DNA from: MVRV01 sp964646755
GTDB taxonomy: Bacteria > Desulfobacterota > Syntrophia > Syntrophales > Smithellaceae
Length of the DNA stretch: 30,881 nucleotides
Direction: 5' to 3'
Assembly (NCBI GenBank): GCA_964646755.1
Contig: CAZYIE010000040.1
Span: forward strand, 1 to 30,881
Position 1 is the stretch's first letter. Each line of letters begins with the position of its first letter. Positions 21,604 to 30,871 of the stretch are shown here, piece by piece. A model generated the notes under the pieces. That model saw nothing but the letters and a program-made list of their open reading frames with translations. It was not told the origin of the DNA and did not search any database. A program made the translations under genes and the position numbers.

Positions 21604-23649
21604 ATGAATAAACTGCCCCATTTATTTACTCCGCTCAAGGTCGGAAATCTAATCTTGAAAAACAGGCTTATCCACACATCAATGTCCCCCGGACCTGGAT
21701 ATGCCCTTTCCGGCGGAAAACCCACACAGCGGCTTTTTAATTATCTTGAAGAACGGGCCCGCGGCGGCGTTGCCTTAATTTGTACTTCCGTCGGTTTTTA
21801 TCCCAGCGACATTTCCGGGGATCATTTTACTGCGGCCTATTCCGAGGAACATATTACTGATCTGCGAAAGTTAGTGGATGTCGTTCATCGACACGATGCA
21901 TTACTGGTGGGACAATTGCTGACCATCGGACCATGGAAACGAAACGAGAATGAACCCGAATGCATGTGGGGAGCATCCGAACGTTCTTTTCATAAAGGTT
22001 TGCCGCCACGCAAGGTCATGTCGGCTGATGATATCAGCCTTTTTATCTCCCAGCAGGTCCAGAGCGCCAAAATATTGAAGAAAGCCGGATTTGACGCCGT
22101 AGAGATCCTCGCCGGTGTCGGTAACCCGATCAGTCATTTTCTCTCCAAGGCTTCCAATAATCGCACGGATGAATATGGCGGGAGCGTCGAGAAACGGTGC
22201 CGGTTTCTTGTGGAAGACATTCAGGCAATTAAAAAAGCATGCGGAGATAATTTCCCGGTGCTGGTCAGATGGTCGCCCGTCGATTATATCCCCGGTGGAA
22301 ACGAACTGGAGGATGCCAAACAGATTGTACCGATTCTGGAGAAAGCGGGAGCGGCATGGCTTAATTGCCAGGCCGGCTGGCATGAAAGTTCTATTCCTCT
22401 GACAACCAAGATGATTCCTGACGGGTATTGGTCGTTTATGACGGCGGAACTGAAAAAGGTTGCAACTGTTCCACTGGTAACGGCCTATCGTTATACCGAT
22501 CCGCTGGTAATGGAGCAAGTTATTGCCGCAGGAAAGGCCGATTTAATCGGCGGCGCACGCTATCTTATCGGCGATCCCGAATTCGCCAATAAAGCTAAAG
22601 AAGGAAGACTGGATGATATCAAGAAGTGCATCTGCTGCTGCCGTTGTCTTGATGACGTCGTCAGTAAACGCATAGGCTTGGAATTTTGCAGCGTAAACCC
22701 GCGGTTGGGACCGGAGCTGGACAGCACCATCGAACCTGCACTAAAACCAAAGAAAGTGATGGTTATCGGAGGAGGACCGGCAGGGCTTTCAGCTGGATTG
22801 ACGGCGGCGAAGCGCGGACATAACGTCACTCTTTATGAACGCGGACCACGATTAGGCGGCTGTCTGTTGATGAGCGCTGTTTTTGATCCCATGTACGAAC
22901 GATTGACTGAATACTACAAAACGCAGATCAACAAAACACCGAACATCAAAGTAAGTCTGAATACCACGGTAGATTCTAAACTGGTCAGGACGGAAAAACC
23001 GGATGCGGTTATTGTCGCGGTGGGAGGCATTCCCATCGATTTGAATGTTCCGGGCATAAACAGGGACAATGTTATGCGTTCTCATGATTTTCTCGAACTG
23101 CTCAATGGTCATCCCCCAAAAAAGCCGGGACTGATTAATAAGGTGATGTTTACTGCAGGTGCAATTTTCATGAGGTATTTTTATTCGGCCAAACTGTTGA
23201 AGAAAATGATGGCTTTGAAATGGCCGTTCGGAAACCGGGTGGCCATTATCGGCGGCGGACTTCCCGGGTGCGATCTGGCAGTGGAGTTGGGCAAACACAA
23301 CCGGAAGCTCGCTATTTTTGAAGAGAGCAGGAGGGTTGGATACGACGTCGGCGCCAGCGATCGTTTCCATACTCTGACCATACTTAAAAAATATGCCGTC
23401 CAGTTGGAACCACAAACGAAAGTACTGGCAATAAACGATAAGGGAGTTAAGGCCGTGCGAGCAGATGCAACGGAGATAGTCTATGAAGCGGATGCGGTTG
23501 CCATAACTCTGGGCTTTCAAAAGAACATGGCTTTGGCCGATGAATTGCAAGGCTTAGTTCCGACTATTTTTGTCGTTGGCGATTGTGCCGATCCGAAGCG
23601 GATGCCCGATGCCAATAAGCAAGGGTATCTGGCGGCCTTGAAGATATAG
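21604..23649 (+). CDS. 2,4-dienoyl-CoA reductase-family FMN/FAD/4Fe-4S flavoprotein
   Basis: This 681-residue protein has three parts: an Old-Yellow-Enzyme barrel (1-335, with FLSKASNNRTDEYGGSVEKR around 179-198), an iron-sulfur stretch (Cys342, Cys345, Cys348, Cys362 in a run of six cysteines), and a two-dinucleotide-fold domain (IGGGPAG at 388-394; IIGGGLPG further on). This is the FadH/trimethylamine-dehydrogenase arrangement. It would reduce an enoyl- or dienoyl-type substrate with NAD(P)H, or run in reverse. The tyrosine that FadH uses near the FLSP motif appears to be Asn174 here, so the substrate may differ. The ribosome site is poor (AGAGG, too distant). It is last gene of the plus-strand unit, with a hairpin following at 23712. 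Confidence 0.87.
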   Translation: MNKLPHLFTPLKVGNLILKNRLIHTSMSPGPGYALSGGKPTQRLFNYLEERARGGVALICTSVGFYPSDISGDHFTAAYSEEHITDLRKLVDVVHRHDALLVGQLLTIGPWKRNENEPECMWGASERSFHKGLPPRKVMSADDISLFISQQVQSAKILKKAGFDAVEILAGVGNPISHFLSKASNNRTDEYGGSVEKRCRFLVEDIQAIKKACGDNFPVLVRWSPVDYIPGGNELEDAKQIVPILEKAGAAWLNCQAGWHESSIPLTTKMIPDGYWSFMTAELKKVATVPLVTAYRYTDPLVMEQVIAAGKADLIGGARYLIGDPEFANKAKEGRLDDIKKCICCCRCLDDVVSKRIGLEFCSVNPRLGPELDSTIEPALKPKKVMVIGGGPAGLSAGLTAAKRGHNVTLYERGPRLGGCLLMSAVFDPMYERLTEYYKTQINKTPNIKVSLNTTVDSKLVRTEKPDAVIVAVGGIPIDLNVPGINRDNVMRSHDFLELLNGHPPKKPGLINKVMFTAGAIFMRYFYSAKLLKKMMALKWPFGNRVAIIGGGLPGCDLAVELGKHNRKLAIFEESRRVGYDVGASDRFHTLTILKKYAVQLEPQTKVLAINDKGVKAVRADATEIVYEADAVAITLGFQKNMALADELQGLVPTIFVVGDCADPKRMPDANKQGYLAALKI

Positions 23650-23711
23650 ATATCATATCATCATTTTTTCTCTGTTTGTAATAATCTGGTTGTTCAACGA
23701 TAGATGCTATT

Positions 23712-23747
23712 GAGAGATTCCCCGGATTGTGATCCGGAGAATCTCTC
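23712..23747. terminator. Hairpin between convergent genes
   Basis: GAGAGATTCCCCGGAT and ATCCGGAGAATCTCTC pair at 15 of 16 positions with a TGTG loop. It lies between the flavoprotein stop and the binding-protein stop and may serve both strands. Only a short T stretch follows. Confidence 0.65.
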
Positions 23748-23794
23748 TTGTGCGTTAAAGATTTATTAACTGGAATTCGCGCGCTATTTTTTTC

Positions 23795-24997
23795 TTAGTA
23801 TTCGTTAATTTTGGTATAGACCCAGTCGCCATACGCAGGCCGCCAATCACCACCTTTGGCCTGATACAGCATAACGGCATCTCCACCGGCTCTGCGGTTC
23901 TTATCCCAGGTAATGGGGTTAAGCATTCCATTGTCGTATTTTCTAAATGTTTCCAGTGCTGTCACCAGTCCCTCACGGGTAAGGTTGGAACCTGCCCTCT
24001 TTACACCTTCGACAAAGGTGGCTGCCGCCTGGTATCCCCAGAGACAATAGAAGTCATCTTTCGAACCTATCTTGTATTTGTCGGCGTTTTGTCTAAATAG
24101 TTTAATGGCAGGTATATCATCGTCCGTAACAGTTCTGGCATTCGATGTAGCCCAGAATCCATTGGAGTATTCTACTGAATCTCCGGCTAGATCAATAACT
24201 TTTTTCGCGGTAGAAGCCGCAGAAGTGATAAAGGTTACTTTGTACTGCATACGCTGGGCTTCTTTCATGAGCATGGCTGGTTCACGAACCAGAGCCCAGA
24301 GCAGTATATGAGTTACACCGGCCATTTTGCACTGTGATATTTGAGAATTGAAGTCCACCGAACCTCTTTTAAAGGGCAACTCCAGCAAATCTAAGCCGTA
24401 ATGTTTGGCCGCAATCCGGATTCCGTTTCTCCAGTCGTGTCCAGGGGAATCGTCCTGATAGATGACAGCCATCTTGGGTTTCTTTACCCCCCATTTTTCA
24501 ACAATTACCTCCACAGCCAGCTTCCCCTGATTGGAATAATTAGTATCGGCCAGGAAAAGGTATCTCTTCGGGGGAACGGCAACGGATTTGTTCGCGGTGG
24601 CGGGACACACCAGCGGCACTTTGTTTTCCGCTAAAAAAGGATACATCGCCTCGGCGTTGGTTGACCCAACTACAGCAACCATAGCAAAAACACCCTCCTT
24701 GGAAACGAGCTTCTTGGCGCCCTGAACCGACCGCGGAGACTGATAGCCGTCATCTTCCACCAGCAGTTCCAGTTTCCGTCCGAAAACACCACCCTGCTCA
24801 TTAATGTACTTAAAATACAGACGAACACCATCCATCATGCCTTTACCCATAAAGGCAATGGGGCCGGATAAGTCGGCTGTAGCTCCCACTTTTATCATGT
24901 CTTTGGTAACACCTTGTTCCGCCTTGCAAACGCCACCGCCTGCGGACAAAAGAAAAATTGCGATCCACAGAAAAATTAAATATTTTTTCCCTCTCAT
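23795..24997 (-). CDS. ABC-type branched-chain amino acid (LivK-like) substrate-binding protein
   Basis: This 400-residue periplasmic protein has a Sec signal peptide (MRGKKYLIFLWIAIFLL..., probable cut after Ala26 in VCKA-EQ), followed by the type I binding fold: IKVGATADLSGPIAFMGKGMMDGVRLYF, then YINEQGGVFGRK and VVGSTNAEAMYP. Members bind branched-chain amino acids, amides or aromatic and other carboxylates. No LivHMGF permease or ATPase genes are near, so it is an orphan binding protein or works with a distant transporter. The ribosome site GAAGGAGG precedes the ATG. Placement among acyl-CoA genes suggests it delivers the acid that is then activated by the ligase. Confidence 0.87.
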   Translation of the reverse strand: MRGKKYLIFLWIAIFLLSAGGGVCKAEQGVTKDMIKVGATADLSGPIAFMGKGMMDGVRLYFKYINEQGGVFGRKLELLVEDDGYQSPRSVQGAKKLVSKEGVFAMVAVVGSTNAEAMYPFLAENKVPLVCPATANKSVAVPPKRYLFLADTNYSNQGKLAVEVIVEKWGVKKPKMAVIYQDDSPGHDWRNGIRIAAKHYGLDLLELPFKRGSVDFNSQISQCKMAGVTHILLWALVREPAMLMKEAQRMQYKVTFITSAASTAKKVIDLAGDSVEYSNGFWATSNARTVTDDDIPAIKLFRQNADKYKIGSKDDFYCLWGYQAAATFVEGVKRAGSNLTREGLVTALETFRKYDNGMLNPITWDKNRRAGGDAVMLYQAKGGDWRPAYGDWVYTKINEY

Positions 24998-25208
24998 TGG
25001 TGTGGTCCTCCTTCTTTCTAAAATTTATTTTTTAATTACACAGCATTAAACCGTTAATACATTAATAACTTTACAAGCAAGTTCCTGGATGACTTCACGG
25101 CACCTCCCTTATATCCTCGGAGTTCGCCCGGACTTTTTGTCCCGGCAGAAAAGCTCAGGGGAATTTGAAAAGGCCGAAAAAAGCGCAAGTGTCGTTTCTA
25201 TACAAAAC

Positions 25209-26402
25209 CTACCCATTCTTTTTCATTTTCTCAATTTGGTCGTAGGTATCAAATATTGACTCCAGCGGGGTATAGATCTTATCATCCTCCTTTCTCAGAA
25301 GCTTATTGGACTTCGTTTTGCAGGTGGACACGCAGAGGCCGCAACCTATGCAAAGTTCCTGTTTATATTCCATTTTACCGTCCGTAAGCTTACGCGCCCT
25401 GATTGGGCAGCGCTTCACGCAAATTCCGCAATTAACACAAAGTGTAGCGTCATAACGGCAAAAGTAATTACTGACAAATTCTCGCCCCGGATCGGAAGTG
25501 CTTCTTAACAAATTTAGAATTATACAATGACAGGGGCAACAGGAGCACATAATCTCCACATTCTGGGAGTTCATTACTTCTATTACAGCTCCTCTTTCTT
25601 CATTTTTGGTAATTATTTCTATTGCCTCTTCCTTGGAGATGTAACGTGCTATTCCATTGCCCACGAAGTAATCAGCCCAGGTATCGCACTGAAGACACGC
25701 TTCCATAGGAATGTTACACGTTGATCCGCCAATCTGCGCTGTCTGACGGCAAATACAATTGGCAACAGAAATACGATCCTTGCTTTTCAGAATCGATACG
25801 GCATCATCGATCGGCAGAATACGGTTTTTCCCCGACACCACCTTCTCGTTGACCGGCAATATCCGCAACATCGGCAGTTTTTTGATAATACCAGTCTTCT
25901 TTTTCAAATCTGTTAGAAATAATCCCAAATCATGAGCATTNNNNNNNNNNTCAGTCATCGCATCCACATTCAACGGGGCTGTAGCAAGGCTGATCGATGG
26001 GGTTTCTTCAGGAAAACCAATAATATTCTGGGTGATGATGCGGATCCCGGCATCCTTCAGGTACTGCTTGCTTAGGTGGTCTACCTGAACATCCATAATG
26101 CCGATCAGCCAGGGAAGAACCCGATATTTGTTCGGCTCGCCATGAGTGCCGCGAATACGGAACAGCAGCCCTTTTTGGGACATCATCAACATCCGCGCCG
26201 CTACGGTGGCTGCATCTTCTCCTAGTGTCTGGGCTACATCAGAAGGAAATTGATACCCATCTTTCATTGCCAGATAGGTGTTTGCCTCCTCCACGGAGAA
26301 AAGTTGCTTCAACAGCCTTATCTCTGCGCCACTTTCCACAGATGGAAAGCCCACCGTCATCTCGTCGAGTCTGGATCGAAGCTTCTCATATACATCTGAC
26401 AT
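25209..26402 (-). CDS. Winged-helix / double 4Fe-4S ferredoxin-domain protein (paralogue 2), crossed by an assembly gap
   Basis: This protein of about 397 residues has the same order as the one at 18855: N-terminal LDEMTVGFPSVESGAEIRLLKQ (paralogue: LDTLSLGFPPTESGIELKIL), a winged-helix-like region, then NCICRQ, MCSCCPCHC, and two ferredoxin motifs (CVNCGICVKRC, CIGCGLCVSTC). The ten N at 25941-25950 lie in the variable region between winged helix and cysteine zone; the frame continues on both sides with ten bases, so length is about right. The second ferredoxin motif lacks the usual proline after the last cysteine. It follows the acyl-CoA dehydrogenase by 32 bases on the same strand. The ribosome site is AAAGGGA. 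Function unknown; electron carrier or redox regulator for the adjacent dehydrogenase. Confidence 0.78.
   Translation of the reverse strand: MSDVYEKLRSRLDEMTVGFPSVESGAEIRLLKQLFSVEEANTYLAMKDGYQFPSDVAQTLGEDAATVAARMLMMSQKGLLFRIRGTHGEPNKYRVLPWLIGIMDVQVDHLSKQYLKDAGIRIITQNIIGFPEETPSISLATAPLNVDAMTXXXXNAHDLGLFLTDLKKKTGIIKKLPMLRILPVNEKVVSGKNRILPIDDAVSILKSKDRISVANCICRQTAQIGGSTCNIPMEACLQCDTWADYFVGNGIARYISKEEAIEIITKNEERGAVIEVMNSQNVEIMCSCCPCHCIILNLLRSTSDPGREFVSNYFCRYDATLCVNCGICVKRCPIRARKLTDGKMEYKQELCIGCGLCVSTCKTKSNKLLRKEDDKIYTPLESIFDTYDQIEKMKKNG
25941..25950. other. Assembly gap (10 N) inside the second winged-helix/4Fe-4S gene
   Basis: Ten N interrupt the gene. Both flanks are in the same frame if the gap is ten bases, or ten plus a multiple of three. 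Confidence 0.95.
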
Positions 26403-26434
26403 TTGCTGATCCCTTTCAATATCTTAATTCTTAA

Positions 26435-27568
26435 CTATATTGTTCTGCTTATAATCTCTTTCATGATCTCCGTAGTGCCGCCGCCGATGCTTAAAACCCG
26501 TGAATCGCGATAGAGCCGCTCAACCAGGTACTCACGAGCAAAACCGTATCCACCGTGTATCTGAACGGCATCGAAGACAACCTTGTCGCATACTTCACAG
26601 GCAAAATTCTTGGCCATGGAAACTTCCCTTGTTGCATCGATTCTGGCCTCCATCATGGCGGCTACCCGATAGTTGAAGAGCTTAGCTGCTTCCACCTTTG
26701 TCGCCATATCCACGAGCTTATGCCGGATAACCTGAAATCCTGTAAGTGTTGTTCCGAATGCTTCCCTCGCCTTGGCGTATTTAATAGATTCCTCCAGGGC
26801 CAGTTGAGCCGTCGCATGAGCCTCAACAGATAGGGTCAGGCGTTCGTTCTGAAAATTCAACATAATGCCTTTGAAGCCGTCGCCTTCTTTGCCCAGAAGG
26901 TTCTCAACCGGCACACGGCAATCTTCAAAGCTCAGCTCCGCCGTATCCGAACACAGCCAACCCATCTTTTTGATTTTTTTGGCAACCGTAAATCCCGGCG
27001 TGGAGGAATCAATAACGAGAAGACTGACACCCTTGTGTCCCTCTCCTCCCGTTCTCACTGCCGTAGTCAGAAAATTAGCCCGGGTACCGCTGGTGATAAA
27101 CGTCTTCGACCCGTTGACAATATAGTGATCACCATTCCGGACAGCCCGTGTTTTGATCTTGGCGACATCCGATCCGGCATTCGGTTCCGTAATGGCAAGG
27201 GCGGCAATTTTGTCGCCCGCCAAAACAGGCGCCAGGAATTGAAGTTTCTGCTCTTCCGTTCCCATATTGACAACCGGCGGACTGGCGATGCTGTGGCTGT
27301 TAAGCCCACTGAACAATCCGCTGGAACCGCCGCGGGTGATTTCTTCTGTATAGGCAACAAACATGAACTTGTCGCACGGTGTTCCGCCGTATTCTTCCGG
27401 ATACTCCAATCCCAGAAAACCTTGATCAGCAGCTTTTTTATAAAGCTCTCTCGGAAATTGTTCTTTTTCTTCCCATTCTTCCAGATACGGCTTAATCTCT
27501 TTCTCCACAAACTTCCTGACGCTTTCCCGGAAAATGTTATGATCTTCGCCAAAATATTCCTGAAACAT
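26435..27568 (-). CDS. Acyl-CoA dehydrogenase (isovaleryl/long-chain type)
   Basis: This 377-residue FAD enzyme has intact motifs: ALAITEPNAGSD, FITSG, GGYGFAREYLVERLYRD. The C-terminal base position is glycine (IGGGTTEI) and the helix-G position has Glu242 in NFQNERLTL, the isovaleryl/long-chain arrangement, so the enzyme looks catalytically complete, unlike the second enzyme of the pair at 17324. The start is uncertain: a GTG at 27589 would add seven residues; the ATG at 27568 has GGTGA upstream and is preferred. No strong ribosome site exists for either. It sits between the FAD oxidoreductase (upstream) and the Fe-S paralogue (downstream), probably one operon with the ligase. Confidence 0.87.
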   Translation of the reverse strand: MFQEYFGEDHNIFRESVRKFVEKEIKPYLEEWEEKEQFPRELYKKAADQGFLGLEYPEEYGGTPCDKFMFVAYTEEITRGGSSGLFSGLNSHSIASPPVVNMGTEEQKLQFLAPVLAGDKIAALAITEPNAGSDVAKIKTRAVRNGDHYIVNGSKTFITSGTRANFLTTAVRTGGEGHKGVSLLVIDSSTPGFTVAKKIKKMGWLCSDTAELSFEDCRVPVENLLGKEGDGFKGIMLNFQNERLTLSVEAHATAQLALEESIKYAKAREAFGTTLTGFQVIRHKLVDMATKVEAAKLFNYRVAAMMEARIDATREVSMAKNFACEVCDKVVFDAVQIHGGYGFAREYLVERLYRDSRVLSIGGGTTEIMKEIISRTI

Positions 27569-27616
27569 AGTTTTTTTCACCGAATCCACTACTTTTTTTG
27601 TTATTTCTTGATATTG

Positions 27617-29017
27617 CTATTTTTTCAATTCTTTCAGAATAACGTCTGCGCAATTCATGGCGCTCAGTGCTGCGCCGTTTGTCGCCAACCCTCTACCCAG
27701 ATAAGTATCGCCCGCAAAAAAGAGATTTGGAATGCCGGGAGCCTGCAGTCCGGGTTTAAAGCCACCCACCAGACCAGGTTGACGGGCCAATCCGTCGCAA
27801 CCATCAACATAATACGGCAGTCTCCATTCCATCTTCTCCTCTAGTCCCGGATACATCTCTTTTAAATCTTCCCACAGCAGCGCCAGCAATCTCTCCCGCT
27901 CAAACTTGTCGCCGGCCTGGGCATGCTCAACAACAATATCCGTATGCAGAAGCTGCTTGCCTTCGGGTGCTACGCCGGACGAAAAGTTCGACGCCGCAAA
28001 ACACTGGAAGGGAAAGCCGCTGTGTTTTAGTTTCAATGCGGTGTAAAAACACTTCTTCTGAGGATCAACAATAGGTTCTTTAAATCCGATCATATAACCG
28101 ATCAGGCCAGTTCTTTCTTCCTGAATATCGGTGATACGTTTTACCCACCACCGCGGCATCGGACTGCCTTTCGGATTAAAGTCAATGATGTTCGAGAGCT
28201 TGTAAATGGGCAGGGCGCAGATTATCCGGTCGGCTTTGATCAATTCCGTCTCATAGATCCGGTATTCTTCCTGATAAATGTGCTTCTTGGAAGGAACACG
28301 AACGCCAATGGCTTTTTTGTCTTTGATAACTATTTCCTGGACATCGCAGTTGACGCGAATTTCCCCGCCGTTTTCTGTGATGACTTCGGCTAAACCGCGG
28401 GTAATGCCGTCCATGCCGTCAAGGGGGTAACTGGCCTGCAAAACCTGCTTTACTTTCAAGAGATTTTGTTTGGCAATCCAGAGGACTTCTCCTGCCGCCA
28501 TGTCGATGGCATGGGGAATGGTGGTCATAATCATTCCCAGATCAATAAAGAGATCCTGCACGGCTTTCTGCGGAACATTATCGCCCAGCCACTCTTCCAG
28601 GGAACGGTTATCCCATAATTCGATCTCGGCATCACTTAAGCCGGCTATTTTTGCCAGCAAACCTTTAAAGGCGATCTTATCTTCCTTAGTCATAGGAACA
28701 AGTTCCGCCACATTGATGAATTTCGTTCCATCCCAGAAATCGACGGTATCGCTAAACGGTCCCCATTCCATCTTTTTGCCGACCCGCGCATTTAGCTCCG
28801 TACAGGAACACTTATCCCCCAACTCTATCAGGTGCAGCCCTATATCCGCTCTCCATCCCGGTTCCGGATAGTTTTCATAACTCATAGTCCGTCCGCCGAT
28901 TTTGGGAAACCGGTCCAGCAACAGTACTTTCTGTTTGCCCTCCTTGGCCAGGATTGCTCCTACTCCCAATCCGGCAATGCCGGCGCCTACTACGATCACA
29001 TCATACTTTTTTGTCAT
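27617..29017 (-). CDS. Phytoene-desaturase-like FAD-dependent oxidoreductase
   Basis: This 466-residue protein has an N-terminal FAD-binding fold (VVGAGIAGLGVG, residues 9-20; then RFPKIGGRTMSYE) and the C-terminal FAD contact NLFFAGDTYLGRGLATNGAALSA typical of the CrtI/amine-oxidase superfamily. There is no signal peptide or membrane helix. Carotenoid genes are absent; the neighbours are acyl-CoA ligase (18 bases upstream) and acyl-CoA dehydrogenase (downstream), so it more likely oxidises or saturates a lipid-like or acyl substrate. The ribosome site AGAGGG lies before the ATG. Substrate not assignable from sequence. Confidence 0.82.
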   Translation of the reverse strand: MTKKYDVIVVGAGIAGLGVGAILAKEGKQKVLLLDRFPKIGGRTMSYENYPEPGWRADIGLHLIELGDKCSCTELNARVGKKMEWGPFSDTVDFWDGTKFINVAELVPMTKEDKIAFKGLLAKIAGLSDAEIELWDNRSLEEWLGDNVPQKAVQDLFIDLGMIMTTIPHAIDMAAGEVLWIAKQNLLKVKQVLQASYPLDGMDGITRGLAEVITENGGEIRVNCDVQEIVIKDKKAIGVRVPSKKHIYQEEYRIYETELIKADRIICALPIYKLSNIIDFNPKGSPMPRWWVKRITDIQEERTGLIGYMIGFKEPIVDPQKKCFYTALKLKHSGFPFQCFAASNFSSGVAPEGKQLLHTDIVVEHAQAGDKFERERLLALLWEDLKEMYPGLEEKMEWRLPYYVDGCDGLARQPGLVGGFKPGLQAPGIPNLFFAGDTYLGRGLATNGAALSAMNCADVILKELKK

Positions 29018-29035
29018 AGTTATCCCTCTTAATAT

Positions 29036-30871
29036 TTAATACATTTCTTTAATCAGGTCTTTAAACTTCTCATTGACGTAACCACGTTTTAGCTTCATCG
29101 TCGCCGTCAGCTCCGGATCTTCAGCTTGCAGCTCAACATCGATCAGACGGAACTTCCGGATGTTCTCCACACGAGCCAGTTGCTCGTTGACTCTCCGAAC
29201 ATCTTCACCTATCAAGTCAATTATCTCCTTCTGATGGCAAAGACTCTTGAATGTCGTAAACGGTATCCGCTGCTTCTGGGCAAAATCAGTTACGTTTTCT
29301 TTATCAATCATGATCAGGGCGGTCAAATATGCCTTGCGATCCCCGATAACTACTGCATCATTGATGTAGATGCTGGCCTTCAACTTATTCTCTATGAACT
29401 GCGGGGTAATGTTCTTGCCGCCCGCGGTAATCAAAATATCCTTCTTCCGGCCGGTAATCAACAGGAATCCGTCTTCGTCGAATGAACCCAAATCCCCCGA
29501 ATGCAGCCAGCCGTCTATAACTGTCTCTTTTGTCAGGTCCGGTTCTTTTAAATACCCCTGAAAAACATTATCGCCTCTCACCAGTATCTCGCCGTCTTCG
29601 GCTATCTTCACCTCCACACCGGGAAAAGGCTGTCCTACTGTGCCCAGTTTGATGTTGTCCCGGTGATGGGTCGATGTGGGTCCCGAATCTTCCGTCTGGC
29701 CGTAAACTTCCTTGATCCTCAATCCGACTGCATGAAAAAAAGCCAATATCTCCGGAGCAATCGGCGCTCCGCCGGATACCATGTTCTGCCCCCGGCCCAA
29801 TCCAACCATTGCACGGGTATTGCGGAACACGGTAAAATCGGCTATGGCACGTAATATCAGCAGGTAAAAGGGGATACTCTTGTGGGCAAGACGCAGTGTG
29901 CTGGTTTTTAAACCAATATTAACCGCCCAATGAAATACTTTCTGCTCCACCCAGTTGGCTTCATTGATGGTCATGTATATCTGGGAATAAAATTTCTCCC
30001 AAAAACGCGGAACGGCAAAGAAATTCTGCGGCTGTACTTCGCGCAAATCAATCGGCACTGTATCGAGCTTTTCGGCAAAATTAAGCGTCTGACCATTCAT
30101 CAGTTGATTAAACACGGAATTAATGCGTTCCGCAACATGGCAGAGAGGCAAAAAGGTTAATATCTCTTCGTCTCCGTAAATAAAAGCAGTATCCAATCCT
30201 ATCCCACAGGCATAAAGAACGTTATGATGCGAAAGCATTGCTCCCTTTGGACGCCCGGTTGTTCCGGATGTATAAACAATAAACAGGGTTTGTTCCGGGT
30301 TTACGGCCAATCCCAGTTTCTCGAAAAGACCCGGATTCTTCTCCATCTCCTGCAACCCGATTTGCCGAAACTCATCATAGCTGATCACCTGAGGATCCTT
30401 GAAGTCACGCAGACCCTTCATGTCAATAACTACAATCTTTTTTAATTCCGGTAGTTTGTCCCGAACTGTCAAAACTTTATCGAGCTGCTCTTCATCCTCT
30501 GCAAAATATATCTGTGATTCCGAATGCCCGACAATAAACTCCACTTCATCCGGAGCATTGGTTGTATATATCCCGACCGTAACACCGCCGATACAGGCAC
30601 AACCAAGATCACAATAAAGCCACTCCGCACGAGGTTCACTCAAAATGGATATTGTCTGCCCGCTCTTCAGGCCAAGTGCATGCATGGCCATACCGGCAAT
30701 CTTTACTTCCTGGTGATAGGTCTCCCAGTTGACATCGGTCCATATACCCATCTTCTTGTGCCGGAAGGCTGCCTTCTTCTTCCACTTCTCCGCCCTGTTG
30801 GCAAACAGCTTCGGAACAGTGTCTAATTTAGGATCTACTACGTCCTTCGTTGTTAATAATTTCTTCGCCAC
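29036..30871 (-). CDS. Long-chain-type acyl-CoA synthetase (AMP-forming)
   Basis: This 611-residue adenylate-forming enzyme activates a carboxylic acid to acyl-CoA with ATP. The ATP motif YTSGTTGRPKG is at 200-210; VYGQTEDSG, DGWLHSGDLG and the C-terminal lysine-bearing hinge region (GRKKDILITAGGKNITP) follow in order. The length and the long insertion around 300-330 fit the long-chain/very-long-chain group rather than acetate or benzoate ligases, though chain length cannot be proved. The first codon is GTG at 30871, with GGAG six bases before it at the very edge of the window, so the gene appears complete. It is the first visible gene of the minus-strand unit. Confidence 0.9.
   Translation of the reverse strand: MAKKLLTTKDVVDPKLDTVPKLFANRAEKWKKKAAFRHKKMGIWTDVNWETYHQEVKIAGMAMHALGLKSGQTISILSEPRAEWLYCDLGCACIGGVTVGIYTTNAPDEVEFIVGHSESQIYFAEDEEQLDKVLTVRDKLPELKKIVVIDMKGLRDFKDPQVISYDEFRQIGLQEMEKNPGLFEKLGLAVNPEQTLFIVYTSGTTGRPKGAMLSHHNVLYACGIGLDTAFIYGDEEILTFLPLCHVAERINSVFNQLMNGQTLNFAEKLDTVPIDLREVQPQNFFAVPRFWEKFYSQIYMTINEANWVEQKVFHWAVNIGLKTSTLRLAHKSIPFYLLILRAIADFTVFRNTRAMVGLGRGQNMVSGGAPIAPEILAFFHAVGLRIKEVYGQTEDSGPTSTHHRDNIKLGTVGQPFPGVEVKIAEDGEILVRGDNVFQGYLKEPDLTKETVIDGWLHSGDLGSFDEDGFLLITGRKKDILITAGGKNITPQFIENKLKASIYINDAVVIGDRKAYLTALIMIDKENVTDFAQKQRIPFTTFKSLCHQKEIIDLIGEDVRRVNEQLARVENIRKFRLIDVELQAEDPELTATMKLKRGYVNEKFKDLIKEMY

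Noticed and set aside
27035..27844. Plus-strand open frame of 269 codons
   Set aside because: It overlaps the acyl-CoA dehydrogenase and the FAD oxidoreductase in antisense and reads as low-complexity Phe/Leu-rich sequence.
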